From positions 124,001-188,000 of the forward strand of contig OZ239146.1 in NCBI GenBank assembly GCA_965194515.1: a DNA stretch of 64,000 nt. The letters are read 5' to 3'. Made by a program: the position numbers and the translations under genes. Below are positions 8,087-17,111 of this stretch, piece by piece; within the stretch, counting starts at the first letter, position 1, and every line of letters begins with the position of its first letter. The notes under the pieces were generated by a model. The model made no database searches. It was not told where the DNA came from and saw only the letters and a list, made by a program, of their open reading frames with translations. The stretch is from Acidimicrobilacustris europaeus. GTDB lineage: Bacteria; Actinomycetota; Acidimicrobiia; Acidimicrobiales; Acidimicrobilacustridaceae.

Positions 8087-9115
8087 ATGCTGACCCAAAC
8101 CGAGACATTCGTTCCGCAAACGGAGCCAGAGAGTCGCGAACCAGATCCGCGGACTATCAATACTGTTCGAGATCGAAACGATCGAATTTTCAGAGTTGGT
8201 TTGTCCTCAACGGGCATCGCAGTGCTGGCCATCATGGTTGCCGTAGGCGTCTTTCTCGGCGTTCAGGCCTTTGATGCACTGAGCGAAACTGGAGTTTCGT
8301 TCCTCACCACCACCGAATGGGAACCGGATCGAGGTCGATTCGGCATCGGGTCAGTTCTTCTAGGCACGGTTTTGATCGCGTTGGTGGCAATTGCAATCGC
8401 TATCCCCATATCGCTTGGCACCGCGCTTTTCATAACGAATATCGCTCCTGCGCGTTTCCGCGGAATTTTGGTTTCACTTGTTGATCTGATGGCAGCTGTT
8501 CCCAGCGTGGTCTACGGACTCTGGGGGTTGTTCTTCTTCCAATCGGGAGTAATTGGGCTTTCTCGTTGGATCTCCACATGGTTTGGATGGATCCCCATCT
8601 TCAGTGTGCAAGGAGCCGAGTCGAATAGCGCGTTACCGAACGCGTCTGCGTTTACAGCTTCTGCCTTCATCGCTGGTGTCGTCGTCGCTCTCATGGTGAT
8701 GCCGATTCAAAGCTCGGTGATGCGTGAGGTCTTTTCACAGGTTCCCCTAGGCGAGCGAGAAGGTGCCTTCGCTTTGGGAGCGACACGCTGGGGAGCAATT
8801 CGAGTTGTTTCGTTGCCGTTTGCCCGCGGGGGAATCATCGGAGGAACGATGCTCGGGCTCGGACGAGCACTCGGAGAGACGATCGCAGTACTGCTGATTA
8901 TTTCGCCCAGTTTCGACATCAAATTCCGAATACTCGAAACGGGGGGAAATTCGGTGTCAAGTCTGATTGCTCTGGGGTACAAGGAAGCTTCGTCATTCGG
9001 ACTTTCGGCGCTCATGGCAGCCGGCTTAGCCCTCTTTGCCATGACGCTTGTCGTCAATTTCATTGCGTCGGCGTTTGTCGCTCGATCGCGATCCGGTGCG
9101 AGTAGCGAAGCATGA
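8087..9115 (+). CDS. pstC: Phosphate ABC transporter permease PstC
   Basis: 342 residues with about six membrane segments, the first at about 42-62. After TM1 the periplasmic stretch FLTTTEWEPDRGRFGIGSVLLGT is characteristic of PstC. The cytoplasmic ABC-coupling loop is seen near EGAFALGATRWGAIRVVSLPFARGG, followed by LGRALGETIAVLLI. It forms the membrane channel with PstA and is driven by PstB to import inorganic phosphate. Stop and next start overlap (ATGA, 9112-9115). It is the first gene of the tightly packed operon that reaches to 18329. Confidence 0.95.
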   Translation: MLTQTETFVPQTEPESREPDPRTINTVRDRNDRIFRVGLSSTGIAVLAIMVAVGVFLGVQAFDALSETGVSFLTTTEWEPDRGRFGIGSVLLGTVLIALVAIAIAIPISLGTALFITNIAPARFRGILVSLVDLMAAVPSVVYGLWGLFFFQSGVIGLSRWISTWFGWIPIFSVQGAESNSALPNASAFTASAFIAGVVVALMVMPIQSSVMREVFSQVPLGEREGAFALGATRWGAIRVVSLPFARGGIIGGTMLGLGRALGETIAVLLIISPSFDIKFRILETGGNSVSSLIALGYKEASSFGLSALMAAGLALFAMTLVVNFIASAFVARSRSGASSEA

Positions 9116-10344
9116 CGATTTTGGAGAAATCCGACTCGGTGGGAGACCAGGTGGGAAACGTGGAGTCTCAGCGTCCGAAAACCACTCTCCCGCAAATATC
9201 ACCAATCGCACTTCCCCCGTCGAACACGCGGAGGATTGCTGGCATTTCCCGCGAGGACCTTGGCAACATTTTGGGCGCCGGTGCGAGTGCCATTGCCGTG
9301 ACCTTTTTGTTGTTCGGACTCCTTGCCCCGCTCCAGGGTTCGGTCGGATTTGTCGTAGTTACGTTCCTGGTCTTCCTTGGCCTCTACGCGTTACTGGTCT
9401 CACTCACGAATCCAACTCCCATTGTCATCGACAAAGTGATGACAGCGATTTTGGCTGCATCGGCGGCTCTCGCTTTAGCGGCTCTTGCGTCAGTAGTGGC
9501 GTTCACCTTGTGGCGTGGACGAGATGCCCTTGTCACGTGGAATTTGTACACCGAGGATATGAGCGAGGCGGGACCAGCTGACCCGCTGTCTGTCGGGGGA
9601 ATCCAACATTCGATTATCGGAACGCTCATCATCATCGCCATCGCGATCGTATTGACTGTTCCTCTGGGAATCGCCTGCGCAGTTTTCCTGAACGAGACAC
9701 GGGGTCGTTTCAATCGGATAGTGAGAACAGTGGTCGACGCCATGTCGGCTCTCCCGTCGATCCTTGCCGGACTCTTTATTTTCGCAACCTTCATCCTGAT
9801 TCTCGGACTACCACGATCGGGACTCGCCGCAGCCCTTGCGGTGAGCATCATGATGCTGCCGATCATTATCCGGTCAGCAGATGTCGTTATCCGGTTGGTT
9901 CCAGGAAACCTCCGCGAGGCCTCTGCATCACTCGGGGCCCCGGAACGCCGCACTGTCTGGCATGTGGTTCTGCCAACGGCTCGCCCCGGACTCGGTACTG
10001 CAGTCATTCTCGGTGTTGCTCGTGGTATCGGCGAGACCGCACCGGTGCTGCTCACTTCCGGGTTCGCATCGACCCTAAATGTCAATCCGCTGCGCGATCC
10101 CATGGTTTCGCTACCGCTGTCGGTGTTCGAATTCGTCCAGTCACCACAACCGGCTCTTATCGCACGTGGATTTGCTACTGCAGCGGTCTTGATGGTGTTG
10201 GTTCTTGTGTTGTTCGCAGTGGCTCGACTGATTGGCGGCCGGCCGGCCGGCCAGCTTTCCTCTCGCCAGCGAAAACGAGCAGAAAGCCGTTCGCTGCGGG
10301 ACCTGAAACGCATCGAGCCTGATATCGAAACGGAGCAGTCATGA
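9112..10344 (+). CDS. pstA: Phosphate ABC transporter permease PstA
   Basis: 410 residues, longer than the usual roughly 290 because of an N-terminal extension with two extra membrane segments (about 60-105) before the standard PstA core. The core has GGIQHSIIGTLIIIAIAI, the coupling loop EASASLGAPERRTVWHVVLPTA and the permease signature ARGIGETAPVLLT. The C-terminal tail is Arg/Lys-rich and cytoplasmic. A (GGCC)n-like run at about 10240-10253 lies in the tail codons. Overlaps: ATGA with pstC and ATGA with the downstream pstS (10341-10344), indicating translational coupling. Confidence 0.95.
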   Translation: MTILEKSDSVGDQVGNVESQRPKTTLPQISPIALPPSNTRRIAGISREDLGNILGAGASAIAVTFLLFGLLAPLQGSVGFVVVTFLVFLGLYALLVSLTNPTPIVIDKVMTAILAASAALALAALASVVAFTLWRGRDALVTWNLYTEDMSEAGPADPLSVGGIQHSIIGTLIIIAIAIVLTVPLGIACAVFLNETRGRFNRIVRTVVDAMSALPSILAGLFIFATFILILGLPRSGLAAALAVSIMMLPIIIRSADVVIRLVPGNLREASASLGAPERRTVWHVVLPTARPGLGTAVILGVARGIGETAPVLLTSGFASTLNVNPLRDPMVSLPLSVFEFVQSPQPALIARGFATAAVLMVLVLVLFAVARLIGGRPAGQLSSRQRKRAESRSLRDLKRIEPDIETEQS

Positions 10345-11933
10345 AAAAGGTATGGGCGTTGGTTCTGTTCGGACTCGTGGCATCCGTCATTGGTGCTTCA
10401 GGCCCGAGTGCTGAGGCACAGGCGAGCTATCAGCGAATTTCTGGCGAAGGCTCCTCCTGGTCTGCGGGTGCCATCGATGCGATGCGCGTCAATGTCAAAC
10501 AATTTGGAATCACCGTTGACTACAACCCAAGCGGATCCAGCGCAGGTCGCAAAAATTTCCTAAACGGAACCGTTGATTACGCAGCTTCTGATATTCCGTT
10601 TCAGTTTCAACCGGAAGATGGTTCGGCGCCTGAAAATCCCGCTCCGGGAAGCTATGCATATATTCCGGTAACGGCCGGTGGCACCTCGTTTATTTACAAC
10701 TTGAAGATCAACGGACAACGTGTCACCAATCTCCGACTTTCAGGTGAGAACGTAACCAAACTGTTCACCGGTGCGATCACAAGATGGAATGATCCTGCGA
10801 TTGCAGCGGACAATCCCGGGCTGACAATGCCTGATCGCCCAGTAGTTCCCGTCGTACGTTCGGACGGTTCCGGTTCGACAGCGCAGTTCACACGATGGAT
10901 GATCAGCCAACACGGGCCGCTCTGGAACGACTACTGCCGACGCTCGGGAAGAGCACCTGCGTGTGGCGCAACCTCCACCTATCCCACGATTGCTGGGATG
11001 AAGGCACAGGCAGGCGATCTTGGCATCACGGGTTACGTGACGCAGGGTTTTGCTGAGGGATCAATTGGATACGTGAATTACTCCTATGCGATTGGCTCAA
11101 GGTTCCCAGTCGCAAAAGTGCTGAATAAGGCCGGCTTCTACACAGAGCCCAGCCCGACGAACGTGTCGGTCTCACTACTGAAGGCTCGAATCAATACAGA
11201 CGCTGCTTCGCCCAATTACCTGACTCAAATTCTCGATGATGTGTACAACGACACCGATCCACGCAATTACCAACTGTCGTCGTACTCATATTTCATTCTG
11301 CCGACAACAATTCGAGGGCAATTCAATGCGGCGAAAGGTAGGACGCTTGGAGCGTTCACCTACTACGCGATGTGCCAGGCGCAACAGCAGTCTGCATCAC
11401 TCGGCTATTCGCCACTCCCAATCAATCTGGTGTCATCAAGCCTTGAGCAAATCCGGAAAATACCTGGGGTCGAGGTTCAATCAGTCGATGTCAAAAGCTG
11501 TAACAACCCGACTTTTTCGCCGGATGGAACAAACCTGCTGGCAAAAAATGCGCCGTTTCCCTCTGACTGCGACAAAATCAACGTGACCCAATGCGCTGCT
11601 GGAACTGGTGGGGCAGCAGGCCAACCCACCGCAACAAATTCCGGTGCAGGGTCTGCGGGTGGTTCCGGAGCCGGTGCGGCAGGCGCTGAGGCCGCAGCAG
11701 CGGCAACCGCGGCATCGGGAACCGACTGTGATCCGGCCACGGAAGATTGTTCGGTAGTCAATTCCGCCGGAGGAAGTAATTCATTAGCAAGTGCAATTCC
11801 GGTGTCATTAGCGGCGCCGGGAGGATGGACGAGTTCTCAAACACTGACGCTTCTCGTCGTGCTCCTTCTGGCGATGGTCATTGTCGGCCCGGCTATCGGC
11901 ATTCAGTACTTTTCGAAACGAAATCAAAAATGA
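10341..11933 (+). CDS. pstS: PstS-type phosphate-binding protein with C-terminal membrane anchor
   Basis: 530 residues. An N-terminal signal peptide (about 1-27) leads into a periplasmic-binding fold of roughly 380 residues. Phosphate-contacting motifs are recognisable: SSAGRKNF, the ASDIPF strand, and VVRSDGSGSTAQF with Arg173 in the classic RSDxSGT loop. A low-complexity Ala/Gly/Ser linker (about 420-480) precedes a single membrane helix (about 502-522) and the tail FSKRNQK. Ordinary PstS proteins are free or lipid-anchored, so a long flexible stalk plus transmembrane anchor is unusual. It is coupled to pstA and to the next large gene by overlaps. Confidence 0.93.
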   Translation: MKKVWALVLFGLVASVIGASGPSAEAQASYQRISGEGSSWSAGAIDAMRVNVKQFGITVDYNPSGSSAGRKNFLNGTVDYAASDIPFQFQPEDGSAPENPAPGSYAYIPVTAGGTSFIYNLKINGQRVTNLRLSGENVTKLFTGAITRWNDPAIAADNPGLTMPDRPVVPVVRSDGSGSTAQFTRWMISQHGPLWNDYCRRSGRAPACGATSTYPTIAGMKAQAGDLGITGYVTQGFAEGSIGYVNYSYAIGSRFPVAKVLNKAGFYTEPSPTNVSVSLLKARINTDAASPNYLTQILDDVYNDTDPRNYQLSSYSYFILPTTIRGQFNAAKGRTLGAFTYYAMCQAQQQSASLGYSPLPINLVSSSLEQIRKIPGVEVQSVDVKSCNNPTFSPDGTNLLAKNAPFPSDCDKINVTQCAAGTGGAAGQPTATNSGAGSAGGSGAGAAGAEAAAAATAASGTDCDPATEDCSVVNSAGGSNSLASAIPVSLAAPGGWTSSQTLTLLVVLLLAMVIVGPAIGIQYFSKRNQK

Positions 11934-14518
11934 GAATTCGATCTCACGCGAAGAACGTCCTTCTCTCCGTCGCAGTAGCGCTGTTGCTTGTAGCTCTGCT
12001 TCCACAACAGTCCTCGGCAAATTCAGTGATTGGTAGCGCCGGAACGGATACAAGACTTCCGGATACTGATTCGGCCGTCACGGTTTCGGGACGCGAATCG
12101 TTCGCAGCGTTGCAAGTGAAGGTGAACCAAACGCGCCAACTGGTCAATCAGGCCGTCTCGATTTCCTGGACTGGGGCCACACCGACATTGCAAGGACCAG
12201 GAAGGTTTGGCGGCAATTTTCTTCAGATATTCCAGTGCTGGGGCGAGGATGACGGATCAAATCAAGCAAACCCTGGACCGCCGCCTAGTCAGTGCGCAAC
12301 TGGCGCAGCGTCTGGTGTCTATGGCGGTCTGCCCTCTGGCGTATTGCCCGGAGGATTTTCCGCAAGTCGTTTGATTAGTCGCACCACTTGGCCGAATTTT
12401 GACCCGCAAGTTGGCTACGTCGACTCTCAAACGTCGAATGTCTGGATGCCTTTTAAGGCCGTCGACGGAACCGAAATTGGCCGCCACATAGATCCAAACT
12501 TCAATCCCTCGATCGTTGGGGGCAACTTTTGGCTGAACCCGTATTTCAGTGCCAGCACAACGAACGAAATCGCTGCTGGTCAAACTCTTTCGGACGGTAC
12601 TGGTTCGGAGATTTTCCAGACCGTTACCGGTCTTGAAAATTCTGGCTTGGGATGTGGGCAGCGAGTGGAGGCGCAGCAGGGCGGCTCCTTGAAAGTTCCT
12701 AAATGTTGGATCGTGGTCGTTCCGCGCTCGACCGCAGAAATTGAAAACATCGATACGCCTTATGAGCAGGATGCTCGTTCGTTCGGAGTGTTCACCTCTC
12801 CGCTCGCTCCTGCGGCGTGGAGTAATCGAATTGCAATTCCACTCGAGTTTGTAGCGGTTGATTCGCAATGTTCAATTTCGCAGAACGAGCGTCGAATTGT
12901 CGGAAATGAGTTACTCGTCGCAGCCATCACAAAATGGCAGCCCAAGTTGTGTGGCACTGGATCGCTTCCTCCATTTGTCTATGCGACAATTTCGGACGCA
13001 AGCGCAAGACAACAAATTGTGAATCCCGTGGAAGGGTCTGCAGGACTTTCGGTTGTGCAGAGGCCTCTCGAATCAAGTGACGAGGACCCGCTTAAGCCGA
13101 CGGTCTACGCCCCACTTTCAATATCCGGACTTGCCATTGCCTTTAATTTCGAGAGAATCCCGAAACTGGACGCGCCTAGTGATGAGCAACTTCTTGCAGG
13201 ATTAAGGGTTGCAAATCTCAATCTCACGCCGCGAATAGTGGCGAAACTTCTGACGCAGTCGTATGTCTCGCAGGTTCAAATATTCCAGAACCCCGGTTAT
13301 CCCTGGCTGGCAAGTAATCCAAATAACCTTGCAACTGATCCCGATTTTCTCGGTTTCAATCCGGAATTCGCGTTGCTGCAAGTTGGTGACCAGCGAACCT
13401 TTAGTGGCCTGCAACTCCCGTCTCGGAATTCAGATGCCGCCCGCCAAATTTGGGAATGGATTTTGGCAGACCCTGAGGCGAAGCGATGGCTTGATGGCCA
13501 GCCCGACGAGTGGGGGATGAAAGTCAATCCCGTCTATGCGACAACGGGAGCTGCGAATTCTACGGGCTTGCCGTTCGCTGACTCAGTACCGGAATCGTTG
13601 CCCAAAGCTGATCCCTTTTGCTACCAGTCGCCAGCGATTGACACCGGTGTCATCCCAAATGCGCTTTGCGGTCCGGATTGGATGCCGTACTCCCAAAGCC
13701 TTACCGATGTGGCCCGCGTCTTGCGCGTTGCTGACGATGGTGCCCGCATCGTGAAAGATGTCTTTGCGTTATCAACGGACCAGGTCTGGAAACGTTCACA
13801 GCCCCAGTACTTGGGCCGCCGATCCATGATCGGGGTTACAGATACATCCTCAGCCTTGATTTACGGCTTACAGATCGCGAAATTGAGTCGAGCCGGAGAC
13901 AACTCGGCGTCACGTCAGTTTATTTCTCCGACGAGCGAGGCGCTCGTGAAGGCGGTGGCGTCGATGACTACTCCGACAAATCCGGCTGTTCGTGAACCTG
14001 ACCAAACAAAAATGTCGAATGGTTCCTATCCACTGACAGCCATAAATTACGGAGTAATTCGACCACTCGGACTTCCGCAGGTGGATCGCAACGACTACGC
14101 GTCGTTTATTGAATACGCAAGCGGTGCTGGTCAATCGCCGGGCTATGACATCGGAGAATTGCCGATCGGGTATGCCTCAATGCCGCAGACATTGCGACAG
14201 CAATCAGCGCAAGCAGCGAAGACAATCCGCGAGCTGCAGCCGACCTCATCTGCAGTTGACGGCGACAATGCTGGATCTGTCGATGGGCAGGGTTCGCTTA
14301 CGAATTCTGCAATGTCGGTGCAGGCCGGTGCCCCGACCCAACCAACTCCTTCCGATGTCGTTGAGCCATCAACAAGCGGAGAATCAGTCATCGCGACAAC
14401 TCCCATCTTTGCGATGTCACCAATCAGGTTCGTCGTTCCTGCACTGGTAGCGCTTGGAGTGTTCGCAGCCCTGTCGGCGCTTGAGATCACCAAGCGCCCG
14501 AGGCGGAGACAATCATGA
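11930..14518 (+). CDS. Large exported, membrane-anchored protein with PstS-like segments
   Basis: 862 residues from the ATG at 11930 (ATGA overlap with pstS); an upstream in-frame start at 11825 would overlap pstS by over 100 bases. A signal peptide (about 10-28) is followed by a beta-rich region with FLQIFQCWGEDD and several Cys, then a central segment resembling the PstS hinge (GLAIAFNFER, then LNLTPRIVAKLLTQSY, recalling the 'l..ifsG' helix), a Pro/Thr/Ser linker, and a C-terminal membrane helix (about 830-852) with RRRQS tail. I infer a second, diverged solute-binding or accessory subunit. The RSDxSGT phosphate loop was not found. Confidence 0.7.
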   Translation: MRIRSHAKNVLLSVAVALLLVALLPQQSSANSVIGSAGTDTRLPDTDSAVTVSGRESFAALQVKVNQTRQLVNQAVSISWTGATPTLQGPGRFGGNFLQIFQCWGEDDGSNQANPGPPPSQCATGAASGVYGGLPSGVLPGGFSASRLISRTTWPNFDPQVGYVDSQTSNVWMPFKAVDGTEIGRHIDPNFNPSIVGGNFWLNPYFSASTTNEIAAGQTLSDGTGSEIFQTVTGLENSGLGCGQRVEAQQGGSLKVPKCWIVVVPRSTAEIENIDTPYEQDARSFGVFTSPLAPAAWSNRIAIPLEFVAVDSQCSISQNERRIVGNELLVAAITKWQPKLCGTGSLPPFVYATISDASARQQIVNPVEGSAGLSVVQRPLESSDEDPLKPTVYAPLSISGLAIAFNFERIPKLDAPSDEQLLAGLRVANLNLTPRIVAKLLTQSYVSQVQIFQNPGYPWLASNPNNLATDPDFLGFNPEFALLQVGDQRTFSGLQLPSRNSDAARQIWEWILADPEAKRWLDGQPDEWGMKVNPVYATTGAANSTGLPFADSVPESLPKADPFCYQSPAIDTGVIPNALCGPDWMPYSQSLTDVARVLRVADDGARIVKDVFALSTDQVWKRSQPQYLGRRSMIGVTDTSSALIYGLQIAKLSRAGDNSASRQFISPTSEALVKAVASMTTPTNPAVREPDQTKMSNGSYPLTAINYGVIRPLGLPQVDRNDYASFIEYASGAGQSPGYDIGELPIGYASMPQTLRQQSAQAAKTIRELQPTSSAVDGDNAGSVDGQGSLTNSAMSVQAGAPTQPTPSDVVEPSTSGESVIATTPIFAMSPIRFVVPALVALGVFAALSALEITKRPRRRQS

Positions 14519-15243
14519 GGCGCGGATTCCTCTCAAAAATGATCGTTGCGCTCCTGGGTTTCTTCATCATTCAGTTGCCGGTGGCAGGGGTGAGCATCGC
14601 AAGTGCATCGGCAACAGATCCGGATTCGAATTCCCTCGTTGTTGTTGCGGGCGACGGTCCGAATGCCGGAAAGCAAATCGCCGACGGCAAAGGTTCGACG
14701 TCGTTTTCATTCATCCTCCAGGGAAAATCTGAATGCCAGGGCGACAGCGCAGAGGGAAATTACCGAATCCAAAGTTTCATCGTTCCTCAAACGGTTGACC
14801 CCAAGACTCTGAGGTTTGAATCGACAAAGCCTGCTGGTGAGGGTAACTGGGCTCTCTACGACGTCAACACTCGTCCGTACGTCCAGGATCTCACGTCGGT
14901 TGCTGTTGCTCCAGACCAACCCGGACGAATCGATTCCATTCCTCAACTCTCATTTGCCGTCTTCCCCCCAGGAACTCTTGCGCCTGGTCTTTACAAGATG
15001 GGGATCGCCTGCTCGCTTATGAACGATGCAACGCGGATCTGGGAAACGACGATTGAAATCAGTGAGGATACGAGCGACAGTCCAGCCAACATTCGCTGGA
15101 CTGTTATTGGCGGCGTGACCGCCGAAAGCGAATCAAACCCAGTTGTCCTCCTAGTGATGGGTGTGGTCGCTGTCGCGCTTGCCGGACTCATTTCCTACAA
15201 ATTTCTCGATAAGAAAAGAGCAAAAAGTGGAATCAACAAGTAA
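14515..15243 (+). CDS. Exported membrane-anchored surface-domain protein (family member 1 of 3)
   Basis: 242 residues, coupled to the previous gene by ATGA. A signal peptide (about 1-32) is followed by one extracellular domain of about 165 residues, then a membrane helix (about 210-230) and a basic tail KFLDKKRAKSGINK. The domain has the same landmarks as the two proteins at 15227 and 19689: a Cys in a C-x-GD motif (SECQGDSAEGNYRIQ), VAVAPDQPG, an aromatic VF strand, and YKMGIACSL. The two Cys could form a disulfide. I recognise no named family. The conservation of the domain and its position inside a pst operon suggest an envelope role linked to phosphate binding. Confidence 0.65.
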   Translation: MRRGFLSKMIVALLGFFIIQLPVAGVSIASASATDPDSNSLVVVAGDGPNAGKQIADGKGSTSFSFILQGKSECQGDSAEGNYRIQSFIVPQTVDPKTLRFESTKPAGEGNWALYDVNTRPYVQDLTSVAVAPDQPGRIDSIPQLSFAVFPPGTLAPGLYKMGIACSLMNDATRIWETTIEISEDTSDSPANIRWTVIGGVTAESESNPVVLLVMGVVAVALAGLISYKFLDKKRAKSGINK

Positions 15244-16138
15244 GACGTACTTCACGAACCTTCGTGCCATGGGTCTGCTCTTGGCATCAGCGGTTCTGTT
15301 GTCGATTCTTGGAATTTTCAGCGCTGTACCTGCTTTAGGTGCGACGAACAACGGTACGGCGACGTTGACGCAGTCTTCGGGTACGGGTGCAACGAACTTC
15401 ACGATCAATCTGGGTGGAAGTGCATCGTGCCCAGGTGACGGAAACGCCGGGTACCGGTGGCAGACGTTCATGATTCCTGCTGCAGCCGACATCGACGCAA
15501 CGTTGACGTTCGGCAGCAGTGGTCCGACCGCAGTTGGTTCTGAGTTCCGACAGCCATTGTTTGACACCACCGGTTCACCGGTTGTTGCAAAACTTCCCGA
15601 TATCGCTGTTGCCCCAGCGACCACTGGTGGTATCTCGGGTATCCCCAATTTCAATTTCCAGGTGTTTTCACCAACCAACATCCCCGATGGGGCATACAAC
15701 ATTGGGGTGGCATGCACACTCGGTGCGGCTGGTTCTACCCAGTTGAAGTCGTACTGGAGTCAGCAGATCACGATCACAAACGACGCGACCAACCAGGACA
15801 ACGCGAAGGTTGACTGGGTTGCTTCGGTTGCTCAGACGACAACAACGACCACGGCCGCTCCGACAACAACGACCACGGCCGATCCGACAAGTACGACGAG
15901 TACGACAACGGTTGGACAGTCAACGTCGACCACGACTACCGATCCCCTTGCAGGTGATGGATCGACCTCGGATACGGGAGAACCGACAGACACTCCGGTT
16001 TCTAGCTCGGGTGGCGGACTGCCGATGACGGGTAGTGGCGTCTGGTCAATACTTTTCTGGGCGATAGTTCTCCTGGTCGCGGGGCGAATGATGTACCTCG
16101 TGGGCAAGTCTCCGAAACCGGCAGATGAAGTTGAATGA
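15227..16138 (+). CDS. LPMTG-anchored surface protein with the same domain (family member 2 of 3)
   Basis: 303 residues from the GTG at 15227, preceded by AAGAG and overlapping the upstream gene by 17 bases; ATG 15268 is an alternative. Signal peptide to about residue 40, then the roughly 165-residue domain (ATNNGTATLTQ to NAKVDWV) with Cys pair SCPGD and GVACTL. A Thr-rich wall-spanning stalk follows (about 200-260, including a 24-base tandem repeat at 15838-15885), then LPMTG at 265-269, a hydrophobic helix and a short tail. This is a complete sortase sorting signal. The adjacent sortase-like protein lacks catalytic residues, so another sortase may attach it. ATGA overlap with the next gene. 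Confidence 0.75.
   Translation: MESTSKTYFTNLRAMGLLLASAVLLSILGIFSAVPALGATNNGTATLTQSSGTGATNFTINLGGSASCPGDGNAGYRWQTFMIPAAADIDATLTFGSSGPTAVGSEFRQPLFDTTGSPVVAKLPDIAVAPATTGGISGIPNFNFQVFSPTNIPDGAYNIGVACTLGAAGSTQLKSYWSQQITITNDATNQDNAKVDWVASVAQTTTTTTAAPTTTTTADPTSTTSTTTVGQSTSTTTTDPLAGDGSTSDTGEPTDTPVSSSGGGLPMTGSGVWSILFWAIVLLVAGRMMYLVGKSPKPADEVE
15337..15817 (+). repeat. Duplicated surface-domain segment, copy A
   Basis: This stretch encoding the mature surface domain of the LPMTG protein is collinear, without indels, with 19781-20261 (constant offset 4444) and mostly identical at the base level, including long exact runs. It indicates recent duplication or gene conversion between the two surface protein genes. 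Confidence 0.85.
15838..15885 (+). repeat. 24-base tandem repeat (two copies) in the Thr-rich stalk
   Basis: Two consecutive 24-base units starting GACAACAACGACCACGGCC differ at one base (C/A) and encode TTTTTAAP and TTTTTADP; a partial third unit follows. Such in-frame repeats change stalk length by slippage. Confidence 0.8.
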
Positions 16139-17106
16139 ACCCAACTGGAGCAGTTGTCGAAGAAGCACCGTCGGCCGAAGGGTCCGAAAGCGAGAGCGGT
16201 TCGCAACCCTGGCTGAAATCGTTCTTTGCCAGGCGGCCCGCAGGAGAGACCCCAGCGCTTGGCGGTCGGGCCCAACTGGTCCGAATTTCGCTAGTGGTTT
16301 TCGCTGTGCTTCTGGTCGCGTTTTTGGCCTCAATTTCAGTTGTGGGAGGGATGCAGCAACGCTCTGCCCAACAGAAAGCATTCAATTCATTTCGCGTTGA
16401 ATTGGCAGAGGGGACAGCACCGACGGGACCGGTCAATGTCGAAAGACAGATGATCCGACCCGGTACAGCTATGGCGTATTTGGAAGTACCGTCAATTGGT
16501 ATTCAACAGGTTGTGTTTGCTGGGACGTCATCGAGTATCACCATGGATGGTCCCGGCTATCGCATGGACACCGTCTTTCCCGGTCAAGTCGGAACCAGCA
16601 TCGTTATGGGTAGACGAGCCTCATTCGGCGCTCCGTTTGGTCGCTTGAGCGAACTCAAGGTTGGCGACCCGATTCGTGTCACCACGGGCCAGGGAGAGTT
16701 TGAGTTCTCGGTCATTGCGGTCCGTTCAGAGGGCGAGCCGGTGCCAGCAAAAATCGCAGAGGGAAAATCACGGATCCAACTTGTGACAGTTGAGGGCCGC
16801 CCCTTCATGCCCGACGGAATCGTTCGAGTTGACGCGGAATTAGAGGGGACTGCGGTCGCGTCGTCAGGTGCAGCTTTTAGTTCGAAGACTCTCCCAGGTT
16901 CAGAGAAATTCATGGGCGTGGACTCGTCAACTGTTTGGCAATTAGTCCTTTGGCTCGAGGCACTTGTGCTTGTGATGGCGTTGTTCATTTGGGGATGGAA
17001 CCGCTGGAGTCGTATGAAAACTTGGATAGTTGTTTCACCACTATTGGTACTGGTCGGACTCGCAGTGAGCGACCAATTTGCTCGCTTGCTACCCAACATG
17101 TTGTGA
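16135..17106 (+). CDS. Sortase-like membrane protein lacking catalytic His and Cys
   Basis: 323 residues. Cytoplasmic N-terminus, membrane helix (about 58-78), then an extracellular sortase fold: AYLEVPSIGIQQVVFAG, a strand VGTSIVMGRRASFGAPFGRL, LKVGDPIRVTTGQGEFEF and IQLVTVEGRPF. In class E-like sortases the second of these is '..AGHR..GAPF', giving the catalytic His; here it is Arg160. The catalytic Cys of 'L.TC' is Val219, and the expected downstream Arg is not in register. Two more hydrophobic helices end the protein (about 265-320). Transpeptidation therefore looks impossible by the known mechanism. It sits between an LPMTG substrate and pstB and may bind sorting motifs or scaffold the complex (inference). 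Confidence 0.8.
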   Translation: MNPTGAVVEEAPSAEGSESESGSQPWLKSFFARRPAGETPALGGRAQLVRISLVVFAVLLVAFLASISVVGGMQQRSAQQKAFNSFRVELAEGTAPTGPVNVERQMIRPGTAMAYLEVPSIGIQQVVFAGTSSSITMDGPGYRMDTVFPGQVGTSIVMGRRASFGAPFGRLSELKVGDPIRVTTGQGEFEFSVIAVRSEGEPVPAKIAEGKSRIQLVTVEGRPFMPDGIVRVDAELEGTAVASSGAAFSSKTLPGSEKFMGVDSSTVWQLVLWLEALVLVMALFIWGWNRWSRMKTWIVVSPLLVLVGLAVSDQFARLLPNML

Positions 17107-17111
17107 GGAAA

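Noticed and set aside
7812..8093. Plus-strand 93-codon frame across the gap before pstC
   Set aside because: It overlaps the end of the regulator and the start of pstC, lacks a ribosome site and has no recognisable motif; the region reads better as regulatory.
10240..10253. GGCC-rich repeat, considered as a recombination or methylation hot spot
   Set aside because: It lies within pstA codons for a Gly/Arg/Pro tail and is short; no functional evidence.
9384..10313. Long open frame on the minus strand opposite pstA
   Set aside because: It mirrors the codon structure of pstA, has no ribosome site or recognisable motif, and is Arg/Ser-rich as shadow frames usually are.
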